Shown piece after piece: positions 39,707 to 44,735 of a stretch of 44,735 nt of DNA. The translations under genes and the position numbers were made by a program. Each line of letters opens with the position of its first letter. Positions within the stretch are counted from its first letter, which is position 1. The DNA comes from an uncultured Lachnospiraceae bacterium (GTDB lineage Bacteria; Bacillota; Clostridia; Lachnospirales; Lachnospiraceae), in NCBI GenBank assembly GCA_946040795.1, contig CAMGCK010000008.1, positions 1 to 44,735 of the forward strand, in the 5' to 3' direction. The notes beneath the pieces are model-generated. The model saw nothing but the letters and a program-made list of their open reading frames with translations, did not search any database and was not told the DNA's origin.

Positions 39707-39934
39707 TCAAGTCATCTTGCCGGTAGCTTGCCGGTACATATGACACACTGAATGACACACCCATAAAACAATTTCATCAGCATTTCCCTCTTTTCCATGA
39801 TTGTTAATAACCAATGCTTGCTCCGGTGAGAAACGAATTCCGCTCAACGTATAAAAACAGTTGCCTTTGTCAATATAGTTTGATATGTTGCTATTAACTA
39901 AGATTTTTATCATATACTGCACACCTTCCACCAA
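39707..39934 (-). CDS. Small open frame upstream of the CDF promoter, doubtful
   Basis: 75 codons (67 from the internal ATG, MIKILVNSNISNYIDKGN). GGAAGG lies upstream of the internal ATG, but with a long 12-nt spacing. Composition is AT-rich compared with neighbouring genes and no domain is recognised. The ending HMYRQATGKMT runs up to the CDF promoter. It may be a decayed gene or a chance frame. Confidence 0.25.
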   Translation of the reverse strand: MVEGVQYMIKILVNSNISNYIDKGNCFYTLSGIRFSPEQALVINNHGKEGNADEIVLWVCHSVCHMYRQATGKMT

Positions 39935-39985
39935 TTACCCTTCCATATGGAAACGATGAGAACAGCCTGCAGAAGAAAGGACACC

Positions 39986-41437
39986 ATGAACGAAACGATC
40001 CGCGTTTTTACAACTGACTATGCAAACCACAAGTTTCTGCATGAAGACGAGTCGCTGACCTTTGCCGAGGACTCTCTGGGTCCCGATGGCAATGAAGCCG
40101 CCAACTTCACCGTCTACCCACAGGCCGAATATCAGACTGTCAAAGGTTTTGGCGGCGCCATGACCGAAGCCGCAGCTTACAACTTTGCCAACCTGGATGA
40201 AAAGCTGCAGGAGGAATTCCTGGACAAATATTTTGATGCGGAGAAGGGCATCGGCTACTCCACCTGCCGCCTCACTATCAATTCCAGCGATTTCGCAAAA
40301 GACATTTACTCCTACGATGACACCCCGGACGATTTTGAACTGAAGGACTTTGACATGTCCCGCGAAGAAAAGTGGGTATTCCCGGCTGTTCAGCGCGTGC
40401 TTGCCAAGAATCCGAACGTGGAATTTTTTGCATCGCCCTGGAGCCCGCCGGCGTGGATGAAGACCATCGGCCGCATGGACAAGGGCGGCATGTTAAAAAA
40501 AGAATGCCGCCAGGTCTGGGCCGATTTCTTCGTCAAATACCTGCAGCGCCTGAAGGAAGAAAAGATTCCGGTATTTGCCGTGACCATCCAGAACGAGCCG
40601 CATGCGGAACAGGGCTGGGAGTCCTGCTTCTACACCGCTGAGGAAGAGCGCGACTTTGCGGTCAACTACCTCCGCCCCGCAATGGACAAGGCCGGTTTTA
40701 CTGACACCATGATCTTCTTCTGGGATCACAACAAGGAACGCGTGGTTTCCCGCGGCATCACCTGCCTGTCCGATGAAGCCGGCAACAAAGCCCTGGGTGG
40801 CATCGCCATCCACTGGTACTCCGGTGACCATTTTGAAGCCCTCAGCGTCTTCCACAAGCTGTTCCCGGACAAGATGATCCTGGGTTCCGAGGCTTCCACC
40901 GGCGCGCACAACAAGTGCGCTTATGCTTCCGGTGAGCATTATGCACACGATATCATCGGCGACCTGAATAACTTCGCCAACGGCTGGGTGGACTGGAACA
41001 TGCTCCTTGATGAGACCGGACGTCCGTACCACTGGGGCGATGAGCAGGTGGAATTCGGCAAGAAGTTCCGTGCAGGTGAAATCACCGATGAAACTATCAC
41101 CGACATTGAAAAGCGTTTCCTGCGTCCCACGGTAGAGCACGGTCCCTGGATGGGCGAATCTCCCATCACCGTGGATGAAAACGGCAAGCTGCTCTTCCAC
41201 AGCTCTTACTACTACATGGGCCAGATCTCCAGGTTCATCCGTCCGGGCGCAGTCCGTCTGGGCTCCTCTCTGTACACGAACAAGCTGGAAGGCACCGCGT
41301 TCAAGAATCCGGACGGAAGCATCGCCATGGTGCTTCTGAACACGCTGGACCGCGACATGCCGGTGGTGATCCGCTGCAATAATTCCATCGCCAAGACGGA
41401 GATCAAACAGCATTCCATTATGACATTCGTATTCTGA
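39986..41437 (+). CDS. GH30 family glycoside hydrolase (glucosylceramidase-like)
   Basis: 483 residues. The N-terminal beta-strands wrap the barrel (NFTVYPQAEYQTVKGFGGAM), followed by the GH30 barrel: FFASPWSPPAWMKT, the acid/base Glu in FAVTIQNEPHAEQGW and the nucleophile Glu in MILGSEASTG. The C-terminus (GSSLYTNKLEGTAF, VLLNTLDRDMPVVIR) completes the side beta-domain. Activities in this subgroup include beta-glucosidase, beta-xylosidase and glucosylceramidase. There is no signal peptide, so it probably acts in the cytoplasm. The ATG at 39986 has GAAAGGAC upstream, while an earlier in-frame ATG (39947) has none. It is followed 97 bp later by a beta-mannosidase-type gene, probably co-transcribed. 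Confidence 0.93.
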   Translation: MNETIRVFTTDYANHKFLHEDESLTFAEDSLGPDGNEAANFTVYPQAEYQTVKGFGGAMTEAAAYNFANLDEKLQEEFLDKYFDAEKGIGYSTCRLTINSSDFAKDIYSYDDTPDDFELKDFDMSREEKWVFPAVQRVLAKNPNVEFFASPWSPPAWMKTIGRMDKGGMLKKECRQVWADFFVKYLQRLKEEKIPVFAVTIQNEPHAEQGWESCFYTAEEERDFAVNYLRPAMDKAGFTDTMIFFWDHNKERVVSRGITCLSDEAGNKALGGIAIHWYSGDHFEALSVFHKLFPDKMILGSEASTGAHNKCAYASGEHYAHDIIGDLNNFANGWVDWNMLLDETGRPYHWGDEQVEFGKKFRAGEITDETITDIEKRFLRPTVEHGPWMGESPITVDENGKLLFHSSYYYMGQISRFIRPGAVRLGSSLYTNKLEGTAFKNPDGSIAMVLLNTLDRDMPVVIRCNNSIAKTEIKQHSIMTFVF

Positions 41438-41533
41438 GTGGCGGATGAGCGGATTTCCGGATCGCAAAGGACCGGAGATCTGTTTATGTAAACCGGTATA
41501 CACCAGTAAGCACACATTGACAGAGGTAAGAAA

Positions 41534-44017
41534 ATGATCACACAGAATTTATGCAGCCTGGACTGGACCATGCATCAGGTGGGCTGCGACGAAATGATTC
41601 CGGCCATCGTCCCCGGTTCCGTCTACGGAGATCTTCTCCGCGCCGGAAAGATGGAGGATCCCTTCTGGAAGGACAATGAACTGGCCGCCTTTGACCTTAT
41701 GCGGAACGATTTTGAATACATCGCGTCCTTCACCGCAGACCCCGCAGTCCTGGAAGAAGACCATGTGCTGCTGCACTTTGACGGTCTGGATACCATCGCC
41801 GATGTATACCTGAACGATGAGAAGATTGCCTGCACAAACAATATGCATCGCACCTGGGAGTTTGAAGTCAAGCATCTTCTGAAAAAGACCAATGAGCTTC
41901 GCATTTATTTCCACTCTCCCATCGCCTATGCGGAAGACCTGTACGAAAAGGATCCCTTCAACGGTGTGAACGATGCGATTCCCGGCTTCAGCCAGGTCCG
42001 CAAGGCGCACTGCATGTACGGCTGGGACTGGGGGGCTCATCTTCCGGATGCCGGCATCTGGCGGCCCGTTTATCTGCAGGGTTATTCCGTCGCCAAGCTG
42101 GAATCGGTCCTGATTCTTCAGCATCACGAAGAAGGCCGCGTTCAGCTGGAACTGAAGCCCGATGTCATCTACGGCGATCCGAACGAGGCCTACAAGACCG
42201 CCGGGCTGCTGGATTACGAACTGAAGATTACGGCACCCACCGATGAGATCCTCGTCGATACGGAAGTGATTTCCGAAAACGGGGTGCCCGTGGACTGCAT
42301 GTCCGCCGTCATTGAAGCCCCCGAGCTCTGGTGGCCGAACGGTTACGGTGCGCAGCCTTTATATACTGTAAAAGTGACCTTAAAGATCGGGGAGCTTGTT
42401 CTGGACACCTGGGAAAAACGCATCGGTCTCCGTACCGTCACCATGAGCCGCGACAAACTGGAGGTGGGCGGTGAGGAATTTGCCACCACCGTCAATGGTC
42501 TCAAAATCTTTGCCATGGGTGCCGATTACATTCCGGAAGACCACCTTCTGGGCCGCGTCACCCCGGAAACTACCCGCACTCTCCTGGAAAAAGCTGCCTG
42601 GGCGCACCACAACTGCATCCGCGTCTGGGGCGGCGGTTACTATCCGGACGACTGGTTCTACGACATCTGCGACGAGCTGGGTCTCCTGGTATGGCAGGAC
42701 ATGATGTTTGCCTGCTCCATGTATTCCCTGACAGAGGAATTCGATGCCAATGTCCGCGCCGAATTCCGTGACAACCTGCTCCGTCTCCGCCATCATGCCT
42801 CGCTGGCGCTCATCAGCGGCAACAACGAAGTGGAAGAAGAGGCCATGATGCCCGGTTTCGCTGCCCGTCCGGCTCTGCTCCGCGACTATTTGAATCTTTA
42901 CGAATACATTATCTCCGGAATGGTAAAAGAGCTGTGTCCGCAGACCTTCTATTGGCCCAGTTCACCGTCCTCCGGCGGTTCCTTTGACGCGCCGCAGGAT
43001 CCCTCACGCGGTGACCAGCACTACTGGATGGTATGGCACGGCAATGAACCTTTCACTGCCTACCGCCAGCATCAGTTCCGTTATCTGTCCGAGTTCGGCT
43101 TCCAGTCCTTCCCGTCGGAGAAGACCGTGGATACCTTCACGGACGATCCCAAGGACAAGAACATCTTCTCCTACGTCATGGAACGCCACCAGAGAAACGG
43201 CTCCGCAAACGGCAAGATCATGAACTACATGCAGCAGACCTATCTCTACCCGACGGATTTCAACACACTGATCTATGCGTCCCAGCTCCTTCAGGCCGAT
43301 GGTATCCGCTACGGTGTTGAGCATTTCCGCCGGAATCGCGGCGTCTGCATGGGTACCGTGGTGTGGCAGCTGAACGACTGCTGGCCGGTGGCGTCCTGGT
43401 CTTCCATCGACTACACAGGCCGCTTAAAGGCGCTTCATTATTATGAAAAACGTTTCTTCGCGCCCATTATGATCTCCTGCGAAGAGAACGGTATGGTATC
43501 CTCCGGAAAGCCGCTGAACCGCTATCCCTACGACTTTGAGAAGTCCATTCGTCTCTGTGTGGCCAATGAAACATGGAATGATGAAAACATTACCGTGAAC
43601 TGGGCCGTACGTAATACAAAGGGCGAGGTCCTGCGCGCGGAGTCCGAAGAGATCGTCGTAAAGGCGTTCTCATCGACCTGGCTGGACAAGGTGGACCTCA
43701 GTGACCTGAAGATCTACGACGAATATATCAGCTACGAAGCCGTCAAGGATGGACAGGTGGTTTCCTCCGGCACAGTCAACTTAAGCTATCCCAAGTATTT
43801 CCACTACGAGGATCCGGAGCTTACTGCCACCGTGGAGGGCAAGTATATCACCGTTTCCGCAAAAGCATACGCAAAGAGCGTGGAGATCCAGAACGGTAGT
43901 GACGACCTGATCCTTTCCGATAATTTCTTTGACATGAATGCGGGAACTGTGACGGTTGAAGTTTTAAGTGGTGATACGCGTGCGCTGAAGTTAAGAAGTG
44001 TGTACGATATTCACTAA
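41534..44017 (+). CDS. GH2 family beta-mannosidase-type glycosidase
   Basis: 827 residues, the usual length. The N-terminal jelly-roll domain opens VPGSVYGDLLRAG and includes KAHCMYGWDWGAHLPDAGIW, a beta-mannosidase signature. The catalytic barrel has VWGGGYYPDDWFYDICDELG, acid/base Glu in LISGNNEVEEE and nucleophile Glu in RYLSEFGFQSFPSE. C-terminal Ig-like domains follow. It removes terminal beta-mannose from oligosaccharides such as mannan or N-glycan fragments. There is no signal peptide. AGAGGTAAGAAAATG marks the start. Its pairing with GH30 suggests joint processing of a mixed plant or host oligosaccharide. Confidence 0.93.
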   Translation: MITQNLCSLDWTMHQVGCDEMIPAIVPGSVYGDLLRAGKMEDPFWKDNELAAFDLMRNDFEYIASFTADPAVLEEDHVLLHFDGLDTIADVYLNDEKIACTNNMHRTWEFEVKHLLKKTNELRIYFHSPIAYAEDLYEKDPFNGVNDAIPGFSQVRKAHCMYGWDWGAHLPDAGIWRPVYLQGYSVAKLESVLILQHHEEGRVQLELKPDVIYGDPNEAYKTAGLLDYELKITAPTDEILVDTEVISENGVPVDCMSAVIEAPELWWPNGYGAQPLYTVKVTLKIGELVLDTWEKRIGLRTVTMSRDKLEVGGEEFATTVNGLKIFAMGADYIPEDHLLGRVTPETTRTLLEKAAWAHHNCIRVWGGGYYPDDWFYDICDELGLLVWQDMMFACSMYSLTEEFDANVRAEFRDNLLRLRHHASLALISGNNEVEEEAMMPGFAARPALLRDYLNLYEYIISGMVKELCPQTFYWPSSPSSGGSFDAPQDPSRGDQHYWMVWHGNEPFTAYRQHQFRYLSEFGFQSFPSEKTVDTFTDDPKDKNIFSYVMERHQRNGSANGKIMNYMQQTYLYPTDFNTLIYASQLLQADGIRYGVEHFRRNRGVCMGTVVWQLNDCWPVASWSSIDYTGRLKALHYYEKRFFAPIMISCEENGMVSSGKPLNRYPYDFEKSIRLCVANETWNDENITVNWAVRNTKGEVLRAESEEIVVKAFSSTWLDKVDLSDLKIYDEYISYEAVKDGQVVSSGTVNLSYPKYFHYEDPELTATVEGKYITVSAKAYAKSVEIQNGSDDLILSDNFFDMNAGTVTVEVLSGDTRALKLRSVYDIH

Positions 44018-44044
44018 ATCGACGGAAGGCGTATATACCCAAAA

Positions 44045-44089
44045 AAAGAACAAGGCCCCCTGAGCAACACTTTGGTTATTCAGGGGGCC
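44045..44089 (-). terminator. Terminator of the small lipoprotein gene (possibly shared)
   Basis: GGCCCCCTGA and TCAGGGGGCC arms (44054-44063, 44080-44089) enclose 16 nt. On the minus strand they are followed by TTGTTCTTTTTTT. It lies between the convergent GH2 and lipoprotein genes. The T tract favours the minus direction. Confidence 0.85.
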
Positions 44090-44099
44090 CTGTTGATCG

Positions 44100-44639
44100 T
44101 CAGTCAACAACTTCAAAAAGCAAATATAAATTCCTGAGACCTTCGACATGAACAATTCTGGAATCCAGACAATAGTATTCTTTGCCTTCTCTTATGATAT
44201 GGAAAAAATAAAAACTTTCCTTTTCAGTGGAAACTTCGTATTCATTCCAGATATCAGTATTATGACGAGATGACTTGATAGTTGGAATCAGAACTGAGTT
44301 CTTGAGTGTAATAATCAAATCTGATAGTTCTTCTGCCGTCAATTCATGTTGATCACCATTATTTTCCGTAACTTTCCCGGTTTGAATCTTTTCCCAAAAA
44401 ACAGGGTCAATCAACTCTGCCATTTCATACCTTTGGTTTAATAATTCCAGATCAATGTCATTGTCCATCAGATATTTATCCGGATCCGTAGGCTCTATCG
44501 CACCGATTGTAGGTTCCCTCTCTGTTGTCGATATTTCCACCGAGTCAGTTGCTTGTTCCTTCACAGACGTTGATGCTGTGCAGGATAATAGTGATAGAGT
44601 TGCAAATAATCCTGATAGAATCAAAAACCGATATCTCAT
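44100..44639 (-). CDS. Small secreted lipoprotein of unknown function
   Basis: 179 residues. The lipoprotein signal ends FATLSLLSC, lipidated Cys at about residue 20. A Thr/Ser/Glu-rich linker follows, then an acidic domain with ELTAEELSDLIITLKNSV and a beta-rich end (ESFYFFHIIREGKEYYCLD, LYLLFEVVD). GGGAGGTGCGGG lies upstream of the ATG. It is AT-richer than the neighbouring glycosidases. No family is recognised. It is expected on the outer face of the membrane. Confidence 0.75.
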   Translation of the reverse strand: MRYRFLILSGLFATLSLLSCTASTSVKEQATDSVEISTTEREPTIGAIEPTDPDKYLMDNDIDLELLNQRYEMAELIDPVFWEKIQTGKVTENNGDQHELTAEELSDLIITLKNSVLIPTIKSSRHNTDIWNEYEVSTEKESFYFFHIIREGKEYYCLDSRIVHVEGLRNLYLLFEVVD

Positions 44640-44735
44640 CCCGCACCTCCCGTTAGTTTATATCTAAATAATATACCTTTACCTGAATTATTCATGAGCA
44701 TATAAAAATGTTCGATACTACAAAACCTTGAACCA

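Overview
The window reads as a chromosomal segment of a low-redundancy, mid-GC Firmicute, most likely a gut or rumen Clostridia (Lachnospiraceae-like). The reasons are strong Shine-Dalgarno sites ahead of nearly every gene, Gram-positive lipoprotein boxes, a CUT1-type sugar ABC transporter, PlsY, LuxS, an AraM-type glycerol-1-phosphate dehydrogenase, Ig-like-repeat surface amidases and a dispersed 'GGGGACGTTTC' repeat of a kind I associate with this group. No rRNA, tRNA, CRISPR array, phage or IS element was recognised. The organism assignment is inference.

Layout, left to right. (1) 1-6521, minus strand: a carbohydrate locus transcribed as sulfatase, sugar-binding lipoprotein, two permeases and a GH116 glycosidase cut by the window edge. 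A 193-bp tandem duplication lies between the binding protein and the permeases and doubles an attenuating terminator. (2) 6623-7373: a small gene graveyard with remnants of a ferredoxin-nitroreductase, a SAM methyltransferase and a MATE transporter. (3) 7393-14143, minus: a tight five-gene operon of two tandem serine hydrolases, glycerol-1-phosphate dehydrogenase, a ribulokinase-type FGGY kinase and a DUF1294/PI-PLC-like membrane protein. (4) 14430-16856: a clan-A glycosidase facing a Gfo/Idh/MocA oxidoreductase across a perfect 38-bp palindromic terminator. (5) 17095-22405, minus: macrodomain/HTH-like fusion, HD hydrolase, M32 carboxypeptidase, small conserved-looking proteins and an AEC transporter. 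(6) 22607-29664, minus: SNF2-type helicase, a 650-bp regulatory interval with a candidate small transcript and a dispersed repeat, an M42 aminopeptidase and a membrane-anchored amidase with seven Ig-like repeats. (7) 29911-34887: a NifX-like/SlyD fusion, GGDEF protein, MFS transporter and GH39-like glycosidase. (8) 34966-39494, minus: PstS-like lipoprotein, PlsY, LuxS and a CDF metal exporter behind a terminator-containing leader. (9) 39986-44639: GH30 and GH2 (beta-mannosidase-type) glycosidases, then a small lipoprotein.

The metabolic theme is intracellular breakdown of imported oligosaccharides: GH116, GH30, GH2, GH39-like and a GH5-like enzyme all lack signal peptides, and an ABC and an MFS importer are present, as is a sulfatase. 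No dedicated sugar-responsive regulator is encoded in the window. The least ordinary items are the AraM/kinase/PLC-like operon, the NifX-SlyD and macrodomain-HTH fusions, the doubled attenuator, the leader transcript upstream of the helicase and the CDF leader.
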